Source: JAJTFA01 sp051715425 (lineage in GTDB: Bacteria > Bacteroidota > Bacteroidia > UKL13-3). From it: DNA of 64,000 bases. Of this stretch, positions 52,792-60,114 are shown in pieces; position 1 is the first letter of the stretch, and each line of letters begins with the position of its first letter. The DNA lies in contig JBPXJS010000042.1 in NCBI GenBank assembly GCA_051715425.1, positions 65,590 through 129,589 of the forward strand. Direction: 5' to 3'. The notes under the pieces are model-generated. The model did not search any database, was not told the DNA's origin, and was given only the letters and a program-made list of their open reading frames with translations. A program made the translations under genes and the position numbers.

Positions 52792-53259
52792 AACTGGTGC
52801 TTAGTGCAAAGTGCTTGGTGCAAAGTGTTTATTGTTTTTGTTCGTAATATTTAATAAAGCCCGAGAAGAGTTTGCCGGTTTGCTCGGTTTCATTTAGAAT
52901 ATGATTAAGGGTATCTTCAGAAAAATAATTTAGGTCGAAGGCAAGAAAAGACTGTGTTTCCACTTCATAAAGTGATCCCCGTGAAATATAGAGAAACTGA
53001 ATAATATCAGCGTTTTTATTTCTGCCAACTCCCTCAGCAATATTAGATGGAACGGATATAGCAGAGCGCCTTATTTGTTGAGTCAAACAATACTTCTCAT
53101 ATTCAGGAAAATCAGAAGTAAGCAGATATATTGTCTTAACAATTTTTCTTGCGGCTTTCCAAACTTCCAGTTCCCTGTAAGACTTTTGCATCATAAAACG
53201 ATATCAAAGGTTATGTTTTGCATGACTGTGCACTAAGCACTCAACACCGTACACCAGTT
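52792..53259 (-). mobile_element. Putative IVP element bounded by inverted repeats, between nbaC and nbaD
   Basis: Left end AACTGGTGCTTAGTGCA (52792-52808). Right end TGCACTAAGCAC (53229-53240), an 11-base interruption, then CACCAGTT (53252-53259). The two arms are inverted copies: 12 and 8 bases perfect. The left flank also has GTGCAAAGTG twice (52804-52813 and 52818-52827). The element begins one base after the nbaD start codon and ends one base before the nbaC stop. It contains one gene, a four-helix-bundle protein of the 23S rRNA intervening-sequence family. No transposase is present and no clear target duplication was found. Confidence 0.45.
52829..53194 (-). CDS. Four-helix-bundle protein, 23S rRNA intervening-sequence (IVP/S23) family
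   Basis: 121 residues. Family signatures are SYRELEVWKAARKIVKTIY, LTQQIRRSAISVPSNIAEG and QFLYISRGSLYEVETQSFLA, ending with the helix KLFSGFIKYYEQKQ. Proteins of this family are encoded in intervening sequences of 23S rRNA in Leptospira and Coxiella and as free-standing genes in Bacteroidota; the related Avd protein of diversity-generating retroelements shares the pentameric four-helix-bundle fold and binds nucleic acid. No reverse transcriptase or variable repeat is present, so it is not a DGR. Here the gene sits in the nbaC-nbaD operon between inverted repeats. Its role is unknown. Confidence 0.88.
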   Translation of the reverse strand: MMQKSYRELEVWKAARKIVKTIYLLTSDFPEYEKYCLTQQIRRSAISVPSNIAEGVGRNKNADIIQFLYISRGSLYEVETQSFLAFDLNYFSEDTLNHILNETEQTGKLFSGFIKYYEQKQ

Positions 53260-53260
53260 T

Positions 53261-53788
53261 CTAAACAAATCGCGGGTCGGTTTCCATTACGTGGCCGCAT
53301 TGTTTGCAGGTGCGTTTGTCTTCGGAGGCGTAGTATTCTTTAAACCTTGGCAAAAAGTCTGTTTCTATATTGTGAAGTTCAAAAAAGGTTTCGTGCAGTT
53401 TATTATTACATTTTTCGCAAAACCACATCAGGCCGTCTTTATAACCCTTTCCTTCTCTTACGCGTTCTATTACCAGTCCAATTGAACCTTCCGTTCTTCC
53501 CGGAGAGTGGGGTATGCCTCCCGGACAAAGGAACATATCACCGGGGCCAAGCGGCACATCCTGGGCTTTTCCGTCAACCTGTATTTTTACGTTAATATTT
53601 CCTTCCAGTTGGTAGAATAATTCTTCGGTTTCGTTGTAATGGTAGTCTTTGCGGGCATTGGGTCCACCCACAATCATTACAATATAATCTGTTCCTTCGG
53701 GGTAAAGATTTTTATTGGCTACAGGAGGTTTTAATAAATGGCGGTTTTCGTCAATCCATTTTTTTAGGTTAAATGGTGCGCGTATCAT
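53261..53788 (-). CDS. nbaC: 3-hydroxyanthranilate 3,4-dioxygenase
   Basis: 175 residues, a cupin. PPVANKNLYPEGTDYIVMIV and GGPNARKDYHYNETEELFYQ carry the iron ligands (His and Glu of the first cupin motif), followed by GDMFLCPGGIPHSPGR (second His). The C-terminal rubredoxin-like iron site is intact: CEKCNN and CKQCGH. The enzyme opens 3-hydroxyanthranilate to ACMS, the substrate of the downstream ACMSD. Length and both metal sites are those of the bacterial homodimeric form. Divergent from murA across a 175-bp gap in which I saw no clear element. Confidence 0.95.
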   Translation of the reverse strand: MIRAPFNLKKWIDENRHLLKPPVANKNLYPEGTDYIVMIVGGPNARKDYHYNETEELFYQLEGNINVKIQVDGKAQDVPLGPGDMFLCPGGIPHSPGRTEGSIGLVIERVREGKGYKDGLMWFCEKCNNKLHETFFELHNIETDFLPRFKEYYASEDKRTCKQCGHVMETDPRFV

Positions 53789-53963
53789 AATTGGTATAAT
53801 TTATTGCAGGCAAATTAAGTTTTTTTTACCTAAGCACAACAGGTTCCTCCTAATCAGACAATCCACAACTTGCCGGAAAGGAAATGTGAATTAGCAAGCA
53901 CCGTAAGCTGCATTGTTTCCCGTTAATTCGTAAGGGTAAATAAAACCAAACGAATTAAACAAT

Positions 53964-55271
53964 ATGAGTTCATTTAAGGTAAAAGGCGGTAAGCCGTTGA
54001 AAGGGGAATTGGTTCCACAGGGAGCTAAAAATGAAGCCTTACAGATTATTTCAGCGGTGTTGCTTACACCCCAGAAGGTGGTGATAGAGAATATTCCTGC
54101 CATCCGGGATGTAATGAAGTTAATAGAACTGCTTGGTGATATGGGTGTAGTTACCCAAAAGATAAATGAAGATACCTGGAGTTTTGAAGCCAAGGATGTG
54201 AACCTGGAATACCTCCGCAGCGATGATTTTAAAAAGAAAGGTGCTGCCCTTCGCGGATCTATTATGATTATTGGTCCGCTCCTGGCCCGTTTTGGCATGG
54301 CCTATATTCCTGAACCCGGTGGTGATAAAATTGGCCGCAGGCCTGTAGATACCCACCTTAGAGGCTTTGAAGCCCTGGGAGCTACATTTGAACACCTGCG
54401 CGAAGACCGCTTTTATAAAATTAATGCAAAAGGTTTAAAGGGCGCTTACATGATGCTGGATGAGGCATCTGTAACCGGTACTGCCAATATTGTGATGGCG
54501 GCTTCTTTAACACCGGGCAAAACACAGATTTACAATGCTGCCTGCGAGCCATATGTGCAGCAATTATGTAAAATGATTAATTCAATGGGTGGCAAAATAA
54601 GTGGCATTGGTTCCAACCTCATTACCATTGAAGGGGTTGATAACCTTGGAGGCTGCACCCACCGCATGCTGCCTGATATGATTGAGATTGGTTCGTTTAT
54701 AGGACTTGCTGCCACCACCCAATCGGAAATTACCATTAAAAACTGCTCCATTCCTGATCTGGGGGTAATCCCTTCCGTTTTCAGAAAAATGGGTATAGAG
54801 TTGGAATTCAGAGGCGATGATATTTTTGTCCCAGCTCAGGATTCTTATAAGATTCAGTCGTTGATTGATGGATCTATTCTTACGATAAAGGATGGAATAT
54901 GGCCGGCTTTTACCCCGGATTTGATCTCTATTGCCCTGGTTACCGCGACACAGGCCAAAGGCAGCGTACTTATTCATCAGTGGATGTTTGAAAGCCGCCT
55001 GTTTTTTGTAGATAACCTGATTGATATGGGTGCTAAAATTATTTTGTGCGATCCTCACCGGGCTGTGGTGATTGGTTCCAACCGCGAAACCAAACTCAGG
55101 GGAATTACCATGAGTTCACCCGATATACGTGCCGGGGTGTCTATGCTCATAGCTGCATTGGCCGCAAACGGAACCAGTACCATCAACAATATTGAGCAGA
55201 TAGATCGTGGTTATCAGTTTATTGACAAACGTTTAAACGCCATCGGAGCCGATATTACACGTATAGACTAA
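53964..55271 (+). CDS. murA: UDP-N-acetylglucosamine 1-carboxyvinyltransferase
   Basis: 435 residues, normal length. It transfers enolpyruvate to UDP-GlcNAc, the first committed step of peptidoglycan synthesis. Conserved blocks: GGKPLKGELVPQGAKNEAL, GSIMIIGPLLARFG, PGGDKIGRRPVDTHLRGFEA and TAPxxP-like segments later, with DIRAGVSMLIAALAANG near the end. In the active-site loop the usual Cys (Cys115 of E. coli) is Asp121 here. Asp keeps activity but prevents alkylation by fosfomycin. It is followed by the thioredoxin-fold gene after six bases. Confidence 0.95.
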   Translation: MSSFKVKGGKPLKGELVPQGAKNEALQIISAVLLTPQKVVIENIPAIRDVMKLIELLGDMGVVTQKINEDTWSFEAKDVNLEYLRSDDFKKKGAALRGSIMIIGPLLARFGMAYIPEPGGDKIGRRPVDTHLRGFEALGATFEHLREDRFYKINAKGLKGAYMMLDEASVTGTANIVMAASLTPGKTQIYNAACEPYVQQLCKMINSMGGKISGIGSNLITIEGVDNLGGCTHRMLPDMIEIGSFIGLAATTQSEITIKNCSIPDLGVIPSVFRKMGIELEFRGDDIFVPAQDSYKIQSLIDGSILTIKDGIWPAFTPDLISIALVTATQAKGSVLIHQWMFESRLFFVDNLIDMGAKIILCDPHRAVVIGSNRETKLRGITMSSPDIRAGVSMLIAALAANGTSTINNIEQIDRGYQFIDKRLNAIGADITRID

Positions 55272-55277
55272 GGTATT

Positions 55278-55805
55278 TTGCTCAGGAAACTGCATTTTTG
55301 TACCGTGCGGTACCTTTATTCTCTTTTTGTTTTTATTACCCTTGTGGTATGTTGGGCCATGTCTCCGCCAGAGGTTAAACCAGCCTTTACTTTTATTGGT
55401 AAAAACGGAGATACACTAAGCAGCAATAACCTTAAAGGGCGCATTACCTGTGTGTATTTCTGGAGTTCCTGGAATCCTGCCTGCCGCAAGCTCAATCCCG
55501 AACTGGTTAAAGTGTATGAAACCTATAGGGTTAAACTGCAAAAATCAGCCATCAGGTTCGATATTGCTGCGGTTTCAATAGATACCAAAAAAGATTTATG
55601 GGAGGTAGCCATTAAGCAGGATTACCTGCACTGGAAATACCATTTTTGTGATTTTAAAGGGTGGGATAGCCCTTTGGTAAAGGAGTTTAAGGTAGGCAGA
55701 ATTCCAACCAATGTATTACTGAATGAAAATGGAGAAGTGGTTGGAAAAGACTTATTTGGTAAGGCACTGGAGCAAAAGCTGGATAGTTTGCTGGTGTCAA
55801 ATTGA
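55278..55805 (+). CDS. TlpA-like thioredoxin-fold protein with a degenerate active site
   Basis: 175 residues from a TTG at 55278; a GTG at 55305 (MRYLYSLFVFITL) would give a neater signal anchor and is an equal candidate. One hydrophobic segment (about 11-27) places the domain in the periplasm. The fold is TlpA/redoxin: FTFIGKNGDTLSSNNLKG, VYFWSSWNPACRKLNPEL, the late cis-Pro loop VGRIPTNVLLNENG. The active site that would be WCxxC reads WNPAC, with Asn66 replacing the first, nucleophilic Cys and Cys69 kept. Such a protein could not cycle a disulfide in the normal way. Directly after murA, so probably cotranscribed. Confidence 0.75.
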   Translation: MLRKLHFCTVRYLYSLFVFITLVVCWAMSPPEVKPAFTFIGKNGDTLSSNNLKGRITCVYFWSSWNPACRKLNPELVKVYETYRVKLQKSAIRFDIAAVSIDTKKDLWEVAIKQDYLHWKYHFCDFKGWDSPLVKEFKVGRIPTNVLLNENGEVVGKDLFGKALEQKLDSLLVSN

Positions 55806-55879
55806 CACGGCAAAGCCAATGGCAGCGTATTTGACCAATAGGCTTTAGCATGTTTTTGTTTAACAAGAAAAAAAAGCAC

Positions 55880-56479
55880 ATGAGCGAAGTAAATAACACA
55901 GAAAATCAGGCCAATCAGCACGATGAGCCAGTGGTGGTGGACCAGCCAAAGGACGTTTCTTCGGAAACCCCGGATGAAATAAAGTCACAAATTGAAGGAG
56001 ATGTGAAGGAATTAAATGAAAATGAGTCAGCCCTGGAAAAAGACTGGGCGGTAGAGTTAAAAGCTGTGGAGGACAAGTACCTTCGGTTATATGCGGAGTT
56101 TGATAATTATAAACGCAGAACCAGCGCAGAAAGAATGGAGCTTTATAAAACTGCCAATCAGGAGGTGCTGCTTGCCTTGCTTCCTGTGCTCGATGATTTT
56201 GAGCGTGGGTTAAAAGCCATGCAAACAGCCACAGAGGTAGGCCCTGTGAAAGAAGGTGTAGAACTGGTAAGCAACAAACTCAAAAGTATTTTAATCAGCA
56301 AAGGACTTAAGGCCATGGAGAGCATTGGTCAGCCTTTCGACAGTGATTTTCATGAGGCCATTACCAAAATCCCTGCTCCAACTGAAGATTTAAAAGATAA
56401 AGTGGTGGATGAGGTAGAAAAAGGATATTTCCTTGGTGATAAAGTGATTCGTTTTGCCAAAGTAGTGGTGGGCGAGTAA
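55880..56479 (+). CDS. grpE: Nucleotide exchange factor GrpE
   Basis: 199 residues from the ATG at 55880; an upstream ATG at 55850 would add ten mostly Lys residues. An acidic, disordered N terminus (about 1-50) leads into the long coiled coil (VELKAVEDKYLRLYAEFDNY with the family's DNYKRRT), and then the beta domain with LPVLDDFERGL, GVELVSNKLKSIL and VDEVEKGYFLGDKVIRFAKV. It drives ADP release from DnaK. dnaJ follows after 60 bases; dnaK is not in the window. Confidence 0.95.
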   Translation: MSEVNNTENQANQHDEPVVVDQPKDVSSETPDEIKSQIEGDVKELNENESALEKDWAVELKAVEDKYLRLYAEFDNYKRRTSAERMELYKTANQEVLLALLPVLDDFERGLKAMQTATEVGPVKEGVELVSNKLKSILISKGLKAMESIGQPFDSDFHEAITKIPAPTEDLKDKVVDEVEKGYFLGDKVIRFAKVVVGE

Positions 56480-56539
56480 GAAACAACAGAAACAGTTTAC
56501 CTGACAGGTATGAAATAACCTTTCAGTAGAAATAACAAT

Positions 56540-57703
56540 ATGGCAAAAAGAGATTATTACGAAGTACTGGGTGTAGGGCGAAATGCCGCAGCGGACGAAA
56601 TTAAAAAGGCGTACCGCCAGATGGCTATTAAATACCATCCGGATAAAAATCCCGGCAATAAGGAAGCAGAAGATAAGTTTAAAGAGGCAGCAGAAGCTTA
56701 CGAAGTGTTGAGTGATGCACAGAAAAAAGCCAACTACGACCGCTTTGGACATCAGGCCGGTGGGTTTGGTGGTGGTGGCAATTATGGTGGCGGCAATATG
56801 AATATGGAAGATATCTTCAGCCAGTTTGGAGATATTTTTGGTGATGGCAGCCCGTTTGAATCTTTTTTTGGCGGAGGTGGTGGTGGCCGGGGCCGCGGTG
56901 GTCGCAGGCAAAATGTAGGAACCAACCTCAGAATTAAAGTAAAACTTACCCTGCAGGAAATAGCACAGGGGGTAGAGAAAAAAATAAAGGTAAATAAGCA
57001 AGTATCTTGTAACTCATGCGGAGGCTCCGGTGCCAAGGATAAAACATCTGTAAAAACCTGTGGTACCTGCAATGGTGCCGGCCAGGTGCGCAGGGTTACC
57101 CAAACTTTTCTGGGCCAAATGGCTACAACCACCGTTTGCCCTACCTGCAATGGCGAGGGTACTACCGTTACCGCAAGCTGTTCCAATTGCCGCGGTACAG
57201 GTGTAAACAACGGAGAAGAAGTGATATCGGTAAATATTCCGGCCGGTGTGGCTGAGGGCATGCAATTAAGCATGAGCGGCAAAGGAAATGCACCACAAAG
57301 AGGGGGAATACCCGGAGACCTGATTATTGTTATTGAAGAAATTGAAGATCCCGTATTAAAGCGCGAAGGTTATAATATTGTTTACGATCTGCACCTCAAT
57401 TTTGCTGATGCCGCTTTAGGTACCAATATAGAAGTACCAACGGTGGATGGCAAGGTAAAGTTGAAAATTGATGCCGGAACACATGGAGGTAAAATTCTTC
57501 GTTTAAGGGGAAAAGGAATTCCTGAGTTAAATTCACATCACCGCGGAGATCAGTTGGTGCATATCAATTTATGGACCCCACAAAAACTAACTGCTGAAGA
57601 AAAAGCCATAATGGAAAAACTAAGGGATGCTGAAAACTTTAAACCCCATCCGGGAAAACATGACAAGAGTTTTTTCGATAAAATGAGAGAATATTTTAAT
57701 TAA
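56540..57703 (+). CDS. dnaJ: Chaperone protein DnaJ
   Basis: 387 residues, type I. J domain at 1-70 with DYYEVLGVGRNAAADEIKKA and the HPD tripeptide in YHPDKNPG; a Gly/Phe-rich region (about 75-120); four zinc-finger CxxCxGxG repeats (CNSCGGSG, CGTCNGAG, CPTCNGEG, CSNCRGTG); then the substrate-binding C-terminal domain. It delivers unfolded proteins to DnaK and stimulates its ATPase. A terminator shared with the convergent coaD gene follows. Confidence 0.97.
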   Translation: MAKRDYYEVLGVGRNAAADEIKKAYRQMAIKYHPDKNPGNKEAEDKFKEAAEAYEVLSDAQKKANYDRFGHQAGGFGGGGNYGGGNMNMEDIFSQFGDIFGDGSPFESFFGGGGGGRGRGGRRQNVGTNLRIKVKLTLQEIAQGVEKKIKVNKQVSCNSCGGSGAKDKTSVKTCGTCNGAGQVRRVTQTFLGQMATTTVCPTCNGEGTTVTASCSNCRGTGVNNGEEVISVNIPAGVAEGMQLSMSGKGNAPQRGGIPGDLIIVIEEIEDPVLKREGYNIVYDLHLNFADAALGTNIEVPTVDGKVKLKIDAGTHGGKILRLRGKGIPELNSHHRGDQLVHINLWTPQKLTAEEKAIMEKLRDAENFKPHPGKHDKSFFDKMREYFN

Positions 57704-57707
57704 TAAG

Positions 57708-57729
57708 AAGGTCCGCAAGGGCCTTTTTT
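57708..57729 (+). terminator. Terminator of dnaJ
   Basis: AAGGTCC, GCAA tetraloop, GGGCCTT (one wobble), then TTTT. It begins four bases after the dnaJ stop and overlaps the last codon of convergent coaD by two bases. Confidence 0.75.
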
Positions 57730-58192
57730 ATTTATACCTCACTTCGGCCGGCAAATAAGCCGATGCATCGCCACCATTGCGGATCAGGTCTCTTACTACG
57801 GATGAAGAAATAGGGGTATAAACCGGATCGCACATCAGAAAAACGGTTTCTGCTTTAGGGTAAACCATCTTATTCATCTGGGCAATATTTTTCTCGTAAT
57901 CGAAATCGGCCATATTGCGCAGGCCGCGTAAAATGTAGTTGGCACCAACGGTTTCACAAAAATTAACGGTAAGTCCCTCATACCTTTCCACCCTTACTTT
58001 ATCAATGGAGTGGTAAATATCTTTTATCCATTGCTCCCGCTGTTCAATCGGGAAAAGGGTGCTTTTGCTGCTGTTGTGGCCAATGCCAATTACAATCTCA
58101 TCAAATAACTGCAGGGCCCGTTCTACAATATTTACATGCCCAACGGTAATGGGATCAAAAGTGCCGGGGAATAATGCTATTCGTTTACTCAT
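57728..58192 (-). CDS. coaD: Pantetheine-phosphate adenylyltransferase
   Basis: 154 residues, normal length. Nucleotidyltransferase motifs are visible: ALFPGTFDPITVGHVNIVER with the TxGH signature, and PISSSVVRDLIRNGGDASAY, the ISSxxxR end motif. YILRGLRNMADFDYEKNIAQ is the family's central block. It makes dephospho-CoA from phosphopantetheine and ATP. It is followed on the same strand (upstream) by rsmD, a pairing that is common in bacteria. Confidence 0.95.
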   Translation of the reverse strand: MSKRIALFPGTFDPITVGHVNIVERALQLFDEIVIGIGHNSSKSTLFPIEQREQWIKDIYHSIDKVRVERYEGLTVNFCETVGANYILRGLRNMADFDYEKNIAQMNKMVYPKAETVFLMCDPVYTPISSSVVRDLIRNGGDASAYLPAEVRYK

Positions 58193-58224
58193 GGGTATTG
58201 CAAAGGTTAAGGTAAAAATGGGTT

Positions 58225-58776
58225 TTACAGTAAAATGGTTTCCTGTTGTTTAAAAAAGGAAAAAGCAGATTGACCGTAGATTCTTTTATCAAAAAAACCG
58301 CTTTCGTGGCTCAAATCCAAATTCGATTCATGTTCAACAATAAGCCAGCCATCAGGTTTAAGCAGTCTTTGCTGATGCACCAGTACAGGTATTTGTATAA
58401 TTTCTTTCATGGCATAAGGCGCGTCAGAAAAAATAATATCAAAGCGGCCGGTGTTTTTTTTTAAATAACCAAAGGCATCACTCTTGATGGTTTTAATCTG
58501 GTTTAACTGATATTGTGTGCTGGTTTCTTTAATCCAGGCCACACATTTTCCATGCAAATCAACAGCAGTTACATGTAATGCTCCGCGGGAGGCAAATTCA
58601 AAAGCAATATTTCCGGTTCCTGAAAAAAGATCCAATACCTCCACCTCATCGAGGTTAAAATGATTTTCGAGAATATTAAATAAACTTTCCTTAGCCCTGT
58701 CTGTAGTTGGCCTTACCGGAAGTCCTTTGGGTGGATGCAGAAGAATCCCTTTTAATTTTCCGCTTATAATTCGCAC
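58225..58776 (-). CDS. rsmD: 16S rRNA (guanine(966)-N(2))-methyltransferase RsmD
   Basis: 183 residues. RIISGKLKGILLHPPKGLPV and RPTTDRAKESLFNIL are the family start; the SAM-binding motif is VLDLFSGTGNIAFEFASRG. The catalytic motif normally written (D/N)PP(F/Y) reads DAPY here (IIFSDAPYAMKEI), a single change in a residue that stacks on the target base. The rest is conserved, so activity is likely. It methylates G966 of 16S rRNA. Overlaps the end of the DUF3822 gene by 13 bases and precedes coaD. Confidence 0.9.
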   Translation of the reverse strand: MRIISGKLKGILLHPPKGLPVRPTTDRAKESLFNILENHFNLDEVEVLDLFSGTGNIAFEFASRGALHVTAVDLHGKCVAWIKETSTQYQLNQIKTIKSDAFGYLKKNTGRFDIIFSDAPYAMKEIIQIPVLVHQQRLLKPDGWLIVEHESNLDLSHESGFFDKRIYGQSAFSFFKQQETILL

Positions 58777-59630
58777 AACAAGCCTGCAATTGAGGTATAA
58801 TATTGTTGTTCCTGAAATTCGCGGAAAGAAGCAGGGTTGGTATATTCCTCCGGCCTTTTTTGTAAATGCACTTCGGGGATATATTTTCTAAGCATATTTA
58901 CCAGCGAAGAAGAACTGCTGATATCACCTGATAGAATGATACCAAGGCGATCGTGATTCATTTTTTGCTGCTCGGCAACCGAGAGGATAAAATACACAAT
59001 ATCCGTATCGGCTTCAAAAGGAAAGGTATTGTAAAACTGGAGCTGGCTGTTTTTTATATGCACCAGATCCATATAATTGGAGTGCAGGTTTACATGAAGA
59101 ATATCTTTTTCGTTTTTGCTTACCGAGTTAAAAATAGAATCAATAAGCGTGGCTGCATAATGCTGAACAGTAGCGGCCGGAAACATCACTTTTAATGCCT
59201 GATAAAAAAGCTGGTTTACAGAAAAAAGGGTTACACGTTCATTGCTTCTGGTATGGTATACGCCTTCTGCAGGCGATATTTTATGGATCAGCCTGAGGTA
59301 AGAGGCCGCTTTTTCTGAAACAAATAATGCTTCGGGTACAATGGTATAATGCGGGGTTTCTATCACCATATGTATTGCCTGAAACTCTTTATTAAAAAAC
59401 TCAAACCGGTTAAATAATTCACGCAGGTCGGAGAGGCTTTTTTCAAATAAATGGCCTTGAGGAGCATCAATGGCGCAAAGCCCTGCCACTTCTTTCTGGT
59501 TGGTATCGGCAGCTAAAAATACCACCTGATGGTTTGATATATTGATAAACAGGGTGCAGTGGTGAGCCCTGGATTCCAGCATCTCCCGGTTAAGGTAGTT
59601 TTTTACAGATATGGCAGTTTGTGCTTGCAT
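58764..59630 (-). CDS. DUF3822 family protein
   Basis: 288 residues from the ATG at 59630 (MQAQTAISVKNYLNREML); the longer frame to 59726 overlaps the divergent thioesterase and lacks family similarity. Strand patterns such as CTLFINISNHQVVFLAADTN, ILHVNLHSNYMDLVHIKN and LGIILSGDISSSSSLVNML suggest an actin/ASKHA-like fold, as proposed for DUF3822, but I see no clear ATP motif. The gene is found beside rsmD and coaD across Bacteroidota. Function unknown. Confidence 0.8.
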   Translation of the reverse strand: MQAQTAISVKNYLNREMLESRAHHCTLFINISNHQVVFLAADTNQKEVAGLCAIDAPQGHLFEKSLSDLRELFNRFEFFNKEFQAIHMVIETPHYTIVPEALFVSEKAASYLRLIHKISPAEGVYHTRSNERVTLFSVNQLFYQALKVMFPAATVQHYAATLIDSIFNSVSKNEKDILHVNLHSNYMDLVHIKNSQLQFYNTFPFEADTDIVYFILSVAEQQKMNHDRLGIILSGDISSSSSLVNMLRKYIPEVHLQKRPEEYTNPASFREFQEQQYYTSIAGLLCEL

Positions 59631-59676
59631 CAGGTTTGTGTACTTTCGCAACGTTTCAAAAGTAATTAAAAACCGT

Positions 59677-60114
59677 ATGAGATTTACACCTGCAGAAGCA
59701 GATTTTGAGGAAATGGTGAAACACAAAGTTCAGGGCAATCATTTTCTTCATTATCTGGGCTTTAACATCACCAAAATAGAAGCCGGATTGGTAGAAGGAG
59801 AATTGAACCTCGAAAAACACCACCTGCAGCAAATGGATTTTGTACACGGGGGAGTTACCGCTACTATAGCAGATATAGTTGCCGGATTTGCCGCTTTTAC
59901 CTTGGTAAAACATGGTCAGGGTGTGGTTACGGTGGAGCTCAAGGTATCTTATTTAAATCCGGGCAAAGGCCAGGTGGTAAAGGCCAGAGGTGTGGTATTA
60001 AAAGCCGGACAACGTTTGCACTTTTGCGAAAGCGAACTGTGGGTGGGAGAGGTGCTGATTGCAAAAGCCACCACCACCATGGCGGTTGTAAATCCGGAAG
60101 ATATCAGGCGTTAA
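59677..60114 (+). CDS. PaaI family hotdog-fold thioesterase
   Basis: 145 residues from the ATG at 59677; a longer frame from 59611 overlaps the divergent DUF3822 gene. The single hotdog domain shows FLHYLGFNITKIEAGLVEGE, HLQQMDFVHGGVTATIADIV with the catalytic-region HGG, and VVTVELKVSYLNPGKGQVV. It probably hydrolyses an acyl-CoA; the substrate is unknown. A promoter-like TACTTTCG lies at 59641-59648 (one mismatch to consensus). The 3' end overlaps the convergent histidine kinase gene by 11 bases. Confidence 0.82.
   Translation: MRFTPAEADFEEMVKHKVQGNHFLHYLGFNITKIEAGLVEGELNLEKHHLQQMDFVHGGVTATIADIVAGFAAFTLVKHGQGVVTVELKVSYLNPGKGQVVKARGVVLKAGQRLHFCESELWVGEVLIAKATTTMAVVNPEDIRR

Noticed and set aside
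52829..53194. A diversity-generating retroelement based on the Avd-like four-helix bundle.
   Set aside because: No reverse transcriptase, template repeat or variable repeat is found within several kilobases.
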